A DNA stretch of 64,000 nucleotides from Thermasporomyces sp040195635 (GCF_040195635.1 NZ_JBEFTX010000024.1:51671-115670); one strand, 5' to 3'; positions 32,783 through 42,356 are shown, numbered from the stretch's first letter. Translations and numbers: made by a program. The notes: a model not told the origin generated them from the letters alone.

Positions 32783-32826
32783 AATGGGTCGGATCCGGCG
32801 GAAAAATGGGTCGGGTCCGGCTCGGG
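32783..32826. repeat. Direct repeat upstream of the GAF-ANTAR gene
   Basis: AATGGGTCGGATCCGGC and AATGGGTCGGGTCCGGC occur 24 bases apart about 100 bases before the GAF-ANTAR start on the minus strand. Possibly a regulatory site. Confidence 0.45.
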
Positions 32827-32857
32827 TCGAGGATCTGATCAGCGTATGGGCGGCCGG

Positions 32858-33520
32858 TCACGACGGACGCCGCGCGGCCAGCAGCCCGGTCCGGGTAGCC
32901 ACGACGACGGTCTCCAGCTGGCTGTGTGCCCCGACCTTGGTCATGACGTTCTTGACATGCCCACGTACCGTGTGGACGCTCAGGACGAGTCGCCCGGCGA
33001 TCGCCCGCGGATCGAGACCTTCCGCCATCAGCGCCAGGACTTCCTGCTCGCGCGCCGTGAGTCCCGCCCAGTTGTCCACCGGCTGGCCGGACCGCCCCCC
33101 GCCGGAGGAGTCCCCCTCCACGAGCGCCGCCAGCGTGCTGGCCTCGACCAGGATCTTCTCGCCGACGGGAGTGCGAATCGCCGCCAGGATGTCAGCGAAC
33201 GAACTGTCCTTCGCCAGGAATCCGGCCGCCCCCGCCGCCGCGGCGGCCGTCAGGAGGTCGACGGTGGCGTCCGCGGTGAGGATGAGCACCCGTGCCGTCG
33301 GGTGGATGGCCTTGATCTTCCAGGTGCCCTCGATGCCGTCGGTGCCAGGGAGATGGATGTCCATGAGAACAACGTCCGGCACCTTCTCGGTCGCAAGCTG
33401 GATGGCCTCATCCACCGTCCCGACGGCGCCGACGCACTCCAGGTCGGGCTGGACGTCGATCGCGACCTCCAGCGCACCGGCCAGGGCGCGTTCGTCCTCG
33501 ACCACGAGCACGTGGATCAT
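32858..33520 (-). CDS. NarL/LuxR-type response regulator
   Basis: A 220-residue response regulator. The receiver domain has the acidic pair in LVVEDERALAG, the phosphoacceptor Asp in DVVLMDIHLPGTDG, Thr in LILTADA and Lys in FLAKDSSF. The C-terminal GerE helix-turn-helix is GLTAREQEVLALMAEGLDP followed by VHTVRGHVKNVMTKV. It should bind DNA after phosphorylation by the kinase encoded 30 bases upstream on the same strand. All active residues are present. Confidence 0.93.
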   Translation of the reverse strand: MIHVLVVEDERALAGALEVAIDVQPDLECVGAVGTVDEAIQLATEKVPDVVLMDIHLPGTDGIEGTWKIKAIHPTARVLILTADATVDLLTAAAAAGAAGFLAKDSSFADILAAIRTPVGEKILVEASTLAALVEGDSSGGGRSGQPVDNWAGLTAREQEVLALMAEGLDPRAIAGRLVLSVHTVRGHVKNVMTKVGAHSQLETVVVATRTGLLAARRPS

Positions 33521-33550
33521 CGCGGGACCCCCCTTGTCCTCGTCCTGACG

Positions 33551-34810
33551 TCATCCGCTGAGCAGCACATGGAAGCTGGCGCCACCGCCCGGCCGCTCCT
33601 CGACCCGCGCATAGCCACCATGCAGCTGGGCGAAGCGCCGGACGAGTGCGAGACCCACACCGAGACCGCTCGTATGGTTGCGTGGCTGGCCGCGCTGAAA
33701 CAGATCGAACACGCTCGACCGGCGATCGACCGGAATCCCCGGCCCGTCGTCCTCGACCACCAGCAGCACTCCGTCGGGTTCCCGCCGGCAGCGTACCCAG
33801 ATCGTCGTTCCGGACGGCGTGTGCTGGACGGCGTTACGGACCAGGTTGGTGATGATGCGTTCGATGATGGCGGCATCGACGTTGGCGACGGCCGCGGAGA
33901 GGTCGAGTTGGACGGGATGATTCTGCGCGTCCACCGTGCTCGCCGCTCGCTTCACGATCACGCCCACGTCGACCCCGCCGCGCTGGGCGGGCGTTGCCGC
34001 GTCCTCGATGCGTTGGTAGTCGAGCAGGTCCCGCAGCATCGCCCCTGTGTCGCGGGCTGACGTCTCGAGCTGCGCGACCACCCGGTCGCGTTCCTGTGCG
34101 TCGAGTTCCTGGGTACGCAGGAGTTCCGCGAGGCCGACGATCGCCGCGATGGGCGCCTGCAGGTCGTGCGACACGTCGAGCAGGAACGCACGACGCATCG
34201 CGTCGACCCTCCGCAGCTGCTCCGCTGCCGCCTTCTCCTTCGCGTTGGCGGACACGAGCAGCTCCCGGGCGTGCTCTGCGGCAGACACGTCGTGCAGGAG
34301 CCACAGCAGCCAGTTGGTGGCGACGACGGCACACCGCAACTCGCCGCGGAACGCCGCGGCCGGATCTCCCACGAGAGTGACGGTGAGCGGTTCGGCGCGC
34401 TGAGCGGTGGGGTCCCGGAGCATCCGCTGGAACGCGTGCCGCACAGGCGGGGCCAACCGCAGCGCCAGCGTCATGGAACGTGCGCCGGCCAGGTCGAGCC
34501 CGAAGAGCTGCTTCGCCCGGCGGTTGAGCTCGAGGATCATGCCTGCCCTGTCCGTCACCACCATGGCGTCGGGTGCGACGTCGAACAGATGCTGCCAGCG
34601 CTCCCGTTCCTCGGCGAGCTCGGTCTGCTTCGCGGCGAGTTCGTTGGCCTGCTGGGCAAGCTGCTCCGTGGCCGCGCTGAGCTCCTCCAGCGCGGTCTCC
34701 AGATCCGCCGACGCCTCCTGGACAACCACGTCATCCGGCAACCGCCGACGAATCTCCCACATCCGTTGGGAGAGCCGCGAACGCCAGGCATGCGCATCCG
34801 TGTCGCTCAC
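33551..34810 (-). CDS. PAS-domain sensor histidine kinase
   Basis: A 419-residue cytoplasmic kinase. An N-terminal coiled coil (ATEQLAQQANELAAKQTELA) is followed by a PAS domain (FDVAPDAMVVTDRAGMILEL), a HisKA domain with phosphoacceptor His in LLDVSHDLQAPIAAIVGLAE, and an HATPase domain with N box LVRNAVQHTP, G1 VEDDGPGIP, F box and G2 GLGVGLALVRRFAQLHGG. No membrane helix is seen, so it probably senses an intracellular signal or is controlled by the CheR/CheB-like partners. ATGA overlap with the cheR-like gene (34807-34810). Confidence 0.92.
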   Translation of the reverse strand: MSDTDAHAWRSRLSQRMWEIRRRLPDDVVVQEASADLETALEELSAATEQLAQQANELAAKQTELAEERERWQHLFDVAPDAMVVTDRAGMILELNRRAKQLFGLDLAGARSMTLALRLAPPVRHAFQRMLRDPTAQRAEPLTVTLVGDPAAAFRGELRCAVVATNWLLWLLHDVSAAEHARELLVSANAKEKAAAEQLRRVDAMRRAFLLDVSHDLQAPIAAIVGLAELLRTQELDAQERDRVVAQLETSARDTGAMLRDLLDYQRIEDAATPAQRGGVDVGVIVKRAASTVDAQNHPVQLDLSAAVANVDAAIIERIITNLVRNAVQHTPSGTTIWVRCRREPDGVLLVVEDDGPGIPVDRRSSVFDLFQRGQPRNHTSGLGVGLALVRRFAQLHGGYARVEERPGGGASFHVLLSG

Positions 34811-36633
34811 CGCGACCTCGCCGCCAGGAGGAGGATCACCCCGCTGGTCCGGTCGCTGAGTGGGCTGCAGGTCACCTCACACGTGATCGGCTGGCCACGG
34901 CGGTTGACGGCCTCCAGCTCGATGCGCTCGCGGGCGGAGCCGTCGAGGCAGGCGCGAACCGGATGGCGGAGCGCGCCCGTCGGCAGGCCCAGGTCGAGGC
35001 TGAAGAACGACTCGCCGAGTACCTCGTCACTGCGGACGCCCCAAAGCTCCTCGCAGACCAGGTTCCAGGTGCGTACGCGCAGGTCGCCATCGAGCACGAC
35101 CACACCGACCGGGACATTGGCGAGGACACCGCCGAGGTAACTGTTTACCTCGTCCAACTCCGTCGAACGGATCCGCAGCTCCTCGTTCATCGTCTCGAGT
35201 TCTTCGTTGGTGGACTGGAGTTCCTCGTTGGTCGTCTCGAGTTCTTCGTTGGTGGACTGCAGTTCCTCGTTCGTCGTCTCGAGCTCCTCGTTGGTGGACT
35301 GCAGCTCCTCGTTCGTCGTCTCGAGCTCTTCGTTGGTGGACTGCAGCTCCTCGTAGGCGGTTTCAAGCTCCTCGCGCGAGGTCTTGACCTCCTGCTGGAG
35401 CCGCACGAAGGCCGTCGCGTCCACGAACGTCACCGCGCTACCGATCACCTGTCCGTCGGGAGCCACGATCGGATTGACGCGCACGTCGAGGTACTGCAGC
35501 TCGTGAGGCCCGAGCGAGCGTTCGACGGCGTTCTTGCGGACGACGCGCCGCTCGGACTGGGCCTGCTCGATGAGCGACCGCAACTCCGCGGGCCGGTAGG
35601 ACACCTCCAGGTCACGCAACGGCCGACCCTCGTCCCGCTCGGTCAGACCGAACATCACCCGCGCCTGGGAGTTGATCAGCACAGTGGAGCCGGAGACGTC
35701 GATGACCAGCCGTGCCGTCGGGTCGGTCTCGAGGGTCAGGTCACGGAGCTGACGGCTGCGGAGAGCCTCGCTGGAAAGGCCCCGCGTCACCTCGAGTGGC
35801 GTGAGAGGTCCGGTCATGACATGACTTCCAGGACGGCACCGGAAGATCCGGTATGGCATGTTCATCGGGACGAAACGGGAACCGTTGGTCATCAGCATCT
35901 CGGCCTTGCCGAGGAACAGCACGCCGCTGTCGCGGAGGGCGAAGTGCAGGCGCCTCATCAGCTGGTTCTGCGCCTCCGCGTTGAAGTACATCAACGTGTT
36001 GCGGCACGCCAGCAGGTGCAGGCGGGAGATCGGGGCGTCGCTGATCAGGTCGAGTCGGCCGAAGATCACCCGGCGTCGAAGGTCAGGGCGGAACGCCATA
36101 CCGTGACCGTTGGGCTCGAAGTACTTCTGCTGCAGCGGTTCGGGCACCGCCTCCATCGACCTGGCCGAGAACACTCCCCGGCGAGCCGTGGCCAGGGCGT
36201 TGTCGTCGATGTCCGTGGCATAGATCTTGACCCGTTCGCTGAACGCCTCGACCCCCATCGCCTCGGCGAAGGTCATGGCGAGGGAGTACGCCTCCTCGCC
36301 GGACGAACAGCCCGCGCTCCAGACCCGCACCTCATCGGGTCCGGCCGCCTCCAGGACCGACGGAACGACGTCGGTACGGAGGTAGTCCCACGCGTCGATG
36401 TCGCGGAAGAACGACGTCACGTTGATGAGCACCGTGTTGAACAGCTGGGTGAACTCGTCGGCGTCGGCCTCGAGGAGGTCGCGGTAGTCCGCGAAAGACG
36501 CCTTGTCGACGTCCTGCATCCGCTTGCGGATGCGCCGGCCCAGCGTGGACGGTTTGTACGTACTGAAGTCGAATCCGCGCAGGTCCCGGATGAACTCGAG
36601 CAACTCTGTGAGTTCCTTGTCGGTCTCCGTCAT
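34807..36633 (-). CDS. CheR-type methyltransferase fused to coiled coil and PAS domains
   Basis: A 608-residue protein. The N-terminal CheR all-alpha part (LLEFIRDLRGFDFSTYKPST) is followed by the SAM-binding methyltransferase domain with VWSAGCSSGEEAYSLAM and ACRNTLMYFN. A PAS domain lies around residues 300-400. A coiled coil of 14-residue repeats (ELQSTNEELETTNE, about five copies, 35190-35360) and a second PAS domain complete the protein. In chemotaxis CheR methylates receptor glutamates; no receptor gene is in this window. It is coupled by 4-base overlaps both to cheB upstream and the kinase downstream. Confidence 0.92.
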   Translation of the reverse strand: MTETDKELTELLEFIRDLRGFDFSTYKPSTLGRRIRKRMQDVDKASFADYRDLLEADADEFTQLFNTVLINVTSFFRDIDAWDYLRTDVVPSVLEAAGPDEVRVWSAGCSSGEEAYSLAMTFAEAMGVEAFSERVKIYATDIDDNALATARRGVFSARSMEAVPEPLQQKYFEPNGHGMAFRPDLRRRVIFGRLDLISDAPISRLHLLACRNTLMYFNAEAQNQLMRRLHFALRDSGVLFLGKAEMLMTNGSRFVPMNMPYRIFRCRPGSHVMTGPLTPLEVTRGLSSEALRSRQLRDLTLETDPTARLVIDVSGSTVLINSQARVMFGLTERDEGRPLRDLEVSYRPAELRSLIEQAQSERRVVRKNAVERSLGPHELQYLDVRVNPIVAPDGQVIGSAVTFVDATAFVRLQQEVKTSREELETAYEELQSTNEELETTNEELQSTNEELETTNEELQSTNEELETTNEELQSTNEELETMNEELRIRSTELDEVNSYLGGVLANVPVGVVVLDGDLRVRTWNLVCEELWGVRSDEVLGESFFSLDLGLPTGALRHPVRACLDGSARERIELEAVNRRGQPITCEVTCSPLSDRTSGVILLLAARSR

Positions 36634-37244
36634 CGGTGGTCCTCAGTCTCGAACAGGCGCTGAATGACGGGCCCGATCTCGGCCAACGTGAGGACGAAGT
36701 CCGCCGTGTTGGTCTCCATGGCCGCACGCGGCATCCCGGTGAACTCCGCGTCGTCGGGATCTTGCACGATAACGGTACCGTTGCGGTCCTTCACTGCCCG
36801 GACGCCCATGGCACCGTCGGTGCCGCTCCCGGTGAGGACCACGGCAACGGCACGGTCGGCAAAGCTGGCGGCCACCGACTCGAACAGCAGATCTGCGGAC
36901 GGGCGGACGAAGTGGACCAGCTCGGTCTCGGTCAACGACAACACCCCGCCGCGCCCTACCAGCAGATGGCGGTTGGGCGGTGCGACGTAGGCGACGCCGG
37001 GGAGGATCTCCTCGCGATCCTCGGCCAGCTTCACCTTGAGCGAAGTCTTGCGGGACAGAACGCTCGGGAGAATGGTCTCGTGGCGCGGATCCAGGTGCTG
37101 GACCAGCAGCACCGGCGCGGGAAAGTCCCCGGTGAACGAGCTGAGAACCGCCCGCAGTGCGCTGATGCCACCAGCCGAGGACGCGATCGCCAGGACGGCG
37201 TACGCGGGGGCGCCAGGCTGGTCTCCCTGACCCGGGGACGACAT
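36630..37244 (-). CDS. CheB-type methylesterase without receiver domain
   Basis: A 204-residue catalytic CheB domain. The triad is S in AIASSAGGISAL, H in LLVQHLDPRH and D in GTDGAMGVRAV. The receiver domain that regulates classical CheB is absent. The gene starts the four-gene operon and overlaps cheR by 4 bases (36630-36633). Together they suggest a soluble CheB/CheR methylation module feeding a PAS kinase, as found in fused form in many non-motile bacteria. The target is unknown. Confidence 0.92.
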   Translation of the reverse strand: MSSPGQGDQPGAPAYAVLAIASSAGGISALRAVLSSFTGDFPAPVLLVQHLDPRHETILPSVLSRKTSLKVKLAEDREEILPGVAYVAPPNRHLLVGRGGVLSLTETELVHFVRPSADLLFESVAASFADRAVAVVLTGSGTDGAMGVRAVKDRNGTVIVQDPDDAEFTGMPRAAMETNTADFVLTLAEIGPVIQRLFETEDHR

Positions 37245-37417
37245 CTGCTCATCCCGGCGAACAGGGAGTGAACCGGGACATACCCGATGGCGTACACACG
37301 TGAATCGTCGCCGCCGCGTCGGCGGGTGAGACGAAACGGGCGCACGTCACACCATTCACATGCTCATGGTACGCCGTGTCCCCGCGGCGGCATCGCGGTT
37401 GCCACCGCGGTCGGGCA

Positions 37418-37783
37418 CTATTCCGCGCAGAGGCAGAACGGATGGCCTACCGGGTCGAGGTACACCCGGAACGTCGTGCCGGGCTGGACCTCCGCCTTGC
37501 GTGCGCCCAACGCCAGAACCCGCCGCTCCCCCTCGTCGAGGTCGGGAACGTAGACGTCGAGATGCGCCTGCTGGGGACGTTCGGCACCGGGCCACACCGG
37601 AGGCGCCCACTCCTCCGCTCGCTGGAACGCCACGGAAACGTCCCCTCCGTTGTGGAGTGTCACCCAGTCGTCGTCCCCCTTGGGCTCACCGCCCACAACA
37701 CCTCGGTAGAACTCGGCCAGGACCCGCGGCTCGGGGCAGTCGATGGCGACCACTCCGAGTCTGCCGACAGCTGTCGTGCTCAT
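37418..37783 (-). CDS. VOC-family (glyoxalase-like) protein
   Basis: A 121-residue vicinal oxygen chelate-fold protein (MSTTAVGRLGVVAIDCPEPR). VLAEFYRGVVGGEP is the typical first-module helix and HLDVYVPDLDEGERRVLALG with VYLDPVGHPFCLC the second module, matching the actinobacterial glyoxalase-like domain (Glyoxalase_6 type). Substrate unknown. It is transcribed divergently from the Gfo/Idh/MocA gene, with 256 bases between. Confidence 0.85.
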   Translation of the reverse strand: MSTTAVGRLGVVAIDCPEPRVLAEFYRGVVGGEPKGDDDWVTLHNGGDVSVAFQRAEEWAPPVWPGAERPQQAHLDVYVPDLDEGERRVLALGARKAEVQPGTTFRVYLDPVGHPFCLCAE

Positions 37784-38039
37784 GGGGGAAACACCTCCGG
37801 TCAGTGTGCGGGAGAGTCCCGCGCGAAACCTGCGTACTGATTATGACGGTTACGCATTGGCTACGCAAACCGGTATCGGGCGTTTGCCGGTGTCACGCCG
37901 GACCGGTACCGGACGCTTGGTACCAAGTCTTGAAGGCTCCCCTCGGGCCGCACTCCCCCGGCAAGTAGCGTCGTACGTCAGTCGACCCCGGGCCGCACAC
38001 CTGGCCTGGCACCAGCCGCGACGACGGGAGGGACACCGC

Positions 38040-39050
38040 ATGCACCCGCGGATCCGCTGGGGCATCATCGCGACGGGCAACATCGCCGGGCAGTTCGCCA
38101 GAGACCTCGCACTCCTGCCCGACCACGAGGTCGTCGCGGTCGGCTCCCGGAGCCTCGCCCGCGCCCAGGCCTACGCCGAGGAGTTCGGTGTCCGCCGTGC
38201 CTACGGGTCCTACACCGATCTCGTGTCCGACCTCGACGTCGACGTCGTCTACGTCGCGACCCCGCACTCGGACCACCTGGCCACCGCCCGCCTCGCGCTG
38301 GAGGCCGGCAAGGCCGTGCTCTGCGAGAAGGCGCTCACCGCCAACGCGCGTGAGGCCCGCGAACTCGTCTCCCTCGCGCAGGAGAAGCGGCTGTTCTTCA
38401 TGGAAGCGATGTGGATGCGCTGCAACCCACTCCACCTCCAGCTGCGCGACCTCATCGCCGGCGGCGCCATCGGCCAACCGCAGACACTCCACGCCAGCAT
38501 GGGATTCCTCGCCGAGTACGACCCCGAGGGCCGGCTCTTCGCCCCCGAACTCGCGGGCGGGGCCCTCCTCGACATCGGCGTCTACCCCGTCAGCCTCGCC
38601 CACCACCTGCTCGGGCCGCCCACGACCGTCCGGGCCACCGCCACCCTCGCGCCCACCGGCGTCGACGCCAGCGTCGGCATGGTGTTCGGCTACGCCAGCG
38701 GCGTTGTCGCCACCCTCACCGGCTCCATTGCCGGCATCCTGCCCAACGACGCCGCGATCGGCGGGACCGAGGGGTGGATCGACATCCCCCGCAACTTCCA
38801 CGACACCACGTCCCTGACCGTGCACCGGGAAGGAAAGGACCCCGAGACCTACGCGGTGGAGAAGCACGGCATCGGCTACACCTACGAAGCCATCGAGGTC
38901 GCCCGCTGCCTGCGCGAGGGGCTGGTCGAGAGCCCACTCGTCTCGTGGGCGGACAGCCTGGCCGTCATGGACGTCCTCGACGGGGTGCGGGAGCAGATCG
39001 GTGTCCAGTACCCGAACGACGTCCATTCCGACGACGAGACACCACCCTGA
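38040..39050 (+). CDS. Gfo/Idh/MocA-family NAD(P)-dependent oxidoreductase
   Basis: A 336-residue dehydrogenase from ATG 38040 (MHPRIRWGIIATGNIAGQFA). The Rossmann GxGxxA-type motif is IIATGNIAGQFA. EKALTANAREA holds the conserved Glu-Lys and GGALLDIGVYPVSLAHHLLG the catalytic region with D-x-G-x-Y-P. Closest style is dimeric dihydrodiol dehydrogenase/1,5-anhydro-D-fructose or xylose dehydrogenase. It probably oxidises a sugar or inositol derivative. The upstream 256 bases contain repeated ACCGGTAYCGG strings (37868-37915) but no clear promoter. Confidence 0.9.
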   Translation: MHPRIRWGIIATGNIAGQFARDLALLPDHEVVAVGSRSLARAQAYAEEFGVRRAYGSYTDLVSDLDVDVVYVATPHSDHLATARLALEAGKAVLCEKALTANAREARELVSLAQEKRLFFMEAMWMRCNPLHLQLRDLIAGGAIGQPQTLHASMGFLAEYDPEGRLFAPELAGGALLDIGVYPVSLAHHLLGPPTTVRATATLAPTGVDASVGMVFGYASGVVATLTGSIAGILPNDAAIGGTEGWIDIPRNFHDTTSLTVHREGKDPETYAVEKHGIGYTYEAIEVARCLREGLVESPLVSWADSLAVMDVLDGVREQIGVQYPNDVHSDDETPP

Positions 39051-39189
39051 GGCGGACCCCACGCCTCACCCGGCCCGCGGGTGCGATTTTCGTCGAAGCC
39101 GCGTCTGACGTGCGACGTTGCCGCAACGAAACTCCGCACACGTAGGGTCAAGTAGGAGTTCTGGCACCGACCGAGGGGGTTGAGTCCCT

Positions 39190-40866
39190 GTGCCCGCCAC
39201 CGTGAGCACCAACGACCCGGCCATGCCGTCCACACCCGCTTCACGCCCGATCGACCCAGGTCCGTCCTCGATGTCACACTCGCCACGTACGCCGGAAAAC
39301 TCCGAAGGACCCGGGTCCGCCGTTCCCGCCGACGCCACCGGGTCGACCACACCGGTCGCGCAGTCCCCCACGGCACCGGCACAGCGCAGCAATCCGGCGG
39401 CGCCCCCCGCGCCCGCCGGTGCGGACACGGCGGCCAGCTCCCAGCCGCACCCGCAGGCCGCGAAGTCCTCGGCACGGGCCGCGTTCGTCGTCGTCGCCAA
39501 CCGGCTCCCGGTCGACCGGGTGGAGGAACCGGACGGCAGTGCGTCGTGGCGCCGCAGCCCCGGCGGACTTGTCACCGCGCTCGACCCGGTGATGCGGGCC
39601 AACAAGGGAGCCTGGATCGGCTGGGCCGGCGCGACCGGCGAGGCGCCGGAACCGTTCGACGAGGCCGGCATGCACCTCGTCTCCGTGCCGCTGTCGGCGA
39701 AGGAGGTCGAGGAGTACTACGAAGGCTTCTCCAACGCCACTCTCTGGCCGCTCTACCACGACGTCATCGCGCCGCCTGCCTACCGGCGGGAGTGGTGGGA
39801 GGCCTACGTCAAGGTCAACCAGCGGTTCGCCGAGGCGGCCGCCCGCGTCGCCGGTCAGGGTGCGCTGGTGTGGATCCACGACTACCAACTGCAGCTGGTG
39901 CCCGAGATGCTGCGGGAGCTGCGGCCCGACCTGCGGATCGGCTACTTCCTGCACATTCCGTTCCCCCCGGTCGAGCTGTACGCGCGGCTGCCCTGGCGCC
40001 AGCAGATCCTGCGCGGCCTGCTGGGCGCGGACCTGATCGGCTTTCAGCGTCCCGGTGCGGCGTCGAACTTCCTGCGCCTCACCCGCCGGCTGCTCGGATA
40101 CCAGACCCAACGCGACCGGGCGTTCCTCCCCGACGGCCGGGTCGTACGGGCCCGTTCGTTCCCGATCTCGATCGACGTCGGTGAGCTGGAGGAGATCGCC
40201 CGGCGGCCCGAGACCGAGCGGCGGGCGTGGGAGATCCGCGAGGAGATCGGCGCCCCGAACAAGATCCTGCTCGGCATCGACCGGCTCGACTACACCAAGG
40301 GCATCGGCGAACGCATCCATGCGTTCACCGAACTGCTGGCCGACGGAACGCTGACGCCGGACGAGGCGACGTTCATCCAGGTGGCCACGCCGAGCCGGGA
40401 ACGGGTGGAGCAGTACCAGCTGCTGCGCGACGACGTCGAGCTCATGGTCGGCCGGGTCAACGGCGTGCACGGCCGGATCGGCCGGCCCGCGGTCACCTAC
40501 CTGCACTCGTCGCACGAACGAGCCGAGCTGGTCGCGCTCTTCCGCGCCGCCGACGTCATGGTGGTGACGCCGTTGCGGGACGGCATGAACCTCGTCGCCA
40601 AGGAGTACGTCGCCTGCCGCTACGACCACACCGGGGTCATGGTGCTGAGCGAGTTCGCGGGCGCCGCGGACGAGTTCCGCCAGGCCCTCCTGGTCAATCC
40701 GTACGACGTCGACGGGCTCAAACGCCGGCTGCTCGAGGCAATCCGGCTCGAGCCTCGGGAGGCGACGCGCAAGATGCGGTCGATGCGCCGCCACCTGGCC
40801 GAGCACGACGTCGACCGGTGGGCCAGCTCCTTCCTCGACGAGCTGGGTGGAACCCAGCGCACATGA
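39190..40866 (+). CDS. otsA: Alpha,alpha-trehalose-6-phosphate synthase (GT20)
   Basis: A 558-residue canonical OtsA. A low-complexity N-terminus of about 95 residues precedes VVVANRLPVDRV. Then come WPLYHDVIAPPAY, IHDYQLQLVPEMLREL, the HIPFPPVELYARLPW acceptor region, the donor-binding GIDRLDYTKGI (Arg and Lys) and PLRDGMNLVAKEYVA. It makes trehalose-6-phosphate from UDP- or GDP-glucose and glucose-6-phosphate, to be dephosphorylated by OtsB (27499-28341). GTG start. The stop overlaps the FGGY kinase start (ATGA at 40863-40866). Confidence 0.95.
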   Translation: MPATVSTNDPAMPSTPASRPIDPGPSSMSHSPRTPENSEGPGSAVPADATGSTTPVAQSPTAPAQRSNPAAPPAPAGADTAASSQPHPQAAKSSARAAFVVVANRLPVDRVEEPDGSASWRRSPGGLVTALDPVMRANKGAWIGWAGATGEAPEPFDEAGMHLVSVPLSAKEVEEYYEGFSNATLWPLYHDVIAPPAYRREWWEAYVKVNQRFAEAAARVAGQGALVWIHDYQLQLVPEMLRELRPDLRIGYFLHIPFPPVELYARLPWRQQILRGLLGADLIGFQRPGAASNFLRLTRRLLGYQTQRDRAFLPDGRVVRARSFPISIDVGELEEIARRPETERRAWEIREEIGAPNKILLGIDRLDYTKGIGERIHAFTELLADGTLTPDEATFIQVATPSRERVEQYQLLRDDVELMVGRVNGVHGRIGRPAVTYLHSSHERAELVALFRAADVMVVTPLRDGMNLVAKEYVACRYDHTGVMVLSEFAGAADEFRQALLVNPYDVDGLKRRLLEAIRLEPREATRKMRSMRRHLAEHDVDRWASSFLDELGGTQRT

Positions 40867-42356
40867 GCGACTCGGTCGGGACATCGCGGATGGTGCCTCC
40901 TTCAGGTTTCGCGGCGAAGCGGCGGCCCCGGATGAGTGCAGCGGGAAAGATCCTCGCCCTCGACCTCGGCTCGTCCGGAGTGCGTGCGGTCGTCTACGAC
41001 GAGCGCGCCGAACCGGTGCCGGACGCGCGGGCGCGGCGACCCCTCGAGCCGGAACAGGACGACGACGGCCGCGCCGAACTCGATCCCAAGGCCTACCTCG
41101 ACGGACTCGTCGCCTGCGTCGACGAGCTGTCCGACGCAGGCGCGCTGGACGGCGTGAGCCGGGTCGCCGGTGCGTCGCAATGGCACTCGGTGCTCGCCCT
41201 CGGCCCCGACCGGGAGCCGCGCTCAGCCGTCCTGACCTGGCTCGACACCCGCGCGCACGCCGTGGAACCGCGGCTACCGGCCGACGCCGACGCGTTCCAC
41301 GAACGCACCGGCACCTGGGTCCATCCGCTGTACTGGACGACCAAGGTGCCGTTCCTGCGTACCCTCGACGACCTGACGGGCGCCCGGTTCGTCGGCCTGC
41401 CTGACTACGTGCTCGGCGTACTCCTCGGCGACGTCACCACCTCCGTCTCCGTGGCGTCGGGCACCGGCCTGCTCGACCTCGCCAAGATGCGTTGGGACGA
41501 CGAGGCCCTCGCGCTCGCGGGGCTCTCGGCCGCCGAGGTTCCCGAGATCGACGACACCCCTCGTCAGCTCGCGGAGCCGTGGCGGTCGCGTTGGCCAGCA
41601 CTCGCCGACGCGGAGTGGCATGCCGTGCTCGGCGACGGTGCGGCGTCCAACCTGGGCAGCGGGTGCGCCACCGACGACGCCGTCGCCGTCACGGTTGGCA
41701 CGTCGGCTGCCCTCCGGGTCGTGCACGGCCCCGACGCCCCGTCACCGCCGCCGACGGTCTGGCGTTACCGCGTCGACGCGTCCCGGCTGGTCAGCGGCAT
41801 CGCGTTCTCCGGAGGCGGAGTCCTGCGCGCCTGGGCGGTCCGCATGCTCGGGCTCGAATCCGACGCCGAGCCGAGCCGGCCACCCGGTACGTCCGGCCTG
41901 GTGTCGGTTCCACTGCACGCGGGAAGCCGGCCGCCGGGCACGGCGCCACCCGGCTCGGGCCTGGTCGCGGGGTTTTCGCTCGACACCTCCGCCGACGAGT
42001 TCCTCGCCGCGACGCTGGAAGGCGTGGCGCTCGAGGCCGCCCGAGCGTTGGAGGTGTTGGAGCTGGATCTTTTCGAGCTGGCGTCCGGGGCGCGCCTCGA
42101 CGTCGTCCTCGGTGGTGGCGCGGTGCACGCCTCGGCGTGGTTCCGGCGCGCGCTCGCCGCGACCTTCGACCGGCCCGTACGGCTCGCCGGCGATCCGGAG
42201 GTGGGTGCCCGTGGTGCGGCAGCGTGGGCGGGCGGATTCGATCTCGACCGACCGACCGAGACGGTCGAGCCGACGCATGAGGACGTCGTACGGATGGCCG
42301 CGCTCCGCACGCGGTACTCGAAGTGGCGCGAGGTCGTGCATGAGCGAGCTCTTTGA
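40863..42356 (+). CDS. FGGY-family carbohydrate kinase
   Basis: A 497-residue kinase. AGKILALDLGSSGVRAVVYDE is the phosphate-1 loop. TGTWVHPLYWTTKVPFLR and DDAVAVTVGTSAALRVV (phosphate-2) match gluconokinase/xylulokinase-like members, and VVLGGGAVHASAWFRRALAATF is the adenosine motif. It phosphorylates a sugar or polyol, with gluconate-type substrates plausible. The ATG at 40863 overlaps the otsA TGA, though residues before MSAAGKIL (40932) are not conserved-looking and may not be translated. The operon with otsA is clear from the overlap. Confidence 0.88.
   Translation: MSDSVGTSRMVPPSGFAAKRRPRMSAAGKILALDLGSSGVRAVVYDERAEPVPDARARRPLEPEQDDDGRAELDPKAYLDGLVACVDELSDAGALDGVSRVAGASQWHSVLALGPDREPRSAVLTWLDTRAHAVEPRLPADADAFHERTGTWVHPLYWTTKVPFLRTLDDLTGARFVGLPDYVLGVLLGDVTTSVSVASGTGLLDLAKMRWDDEALALAGLSAAEVPEIDDTPRQLAEPWRSRWPALADAEWHAVLGDGAASNLGSGCATDDAVAVTVGTSAALRVVHGPDAPSPPPTVWRYRVDASRLVSGIAFSGGGVLRAWAVRMLGLESDAEPSRPPGTSGLVSVPLHAGSRPPGTAPPGSGLVAGFSLDTSADEFLAATLEGVALEAARALEVLELDLFELASGARLDVVLGGGAVHASAWFRRALAATFDRPVRLAGDPEVGARGAAAWAGGFDLDRPTETVEPTHEDVVRMAALRTRYSKWREVVHERAL

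Noticed and set aside
32858..37244. Chemotaxis operon
   Set aside because: CheA, CheW, receptors and flagellar genes are all missing; the module is better read as non-chemotactic signalling.
39274..40884. Long minus-strand open frame opposite otsA
   Set aside because: No recognisable motifs; otsA on the plus strand is certain.
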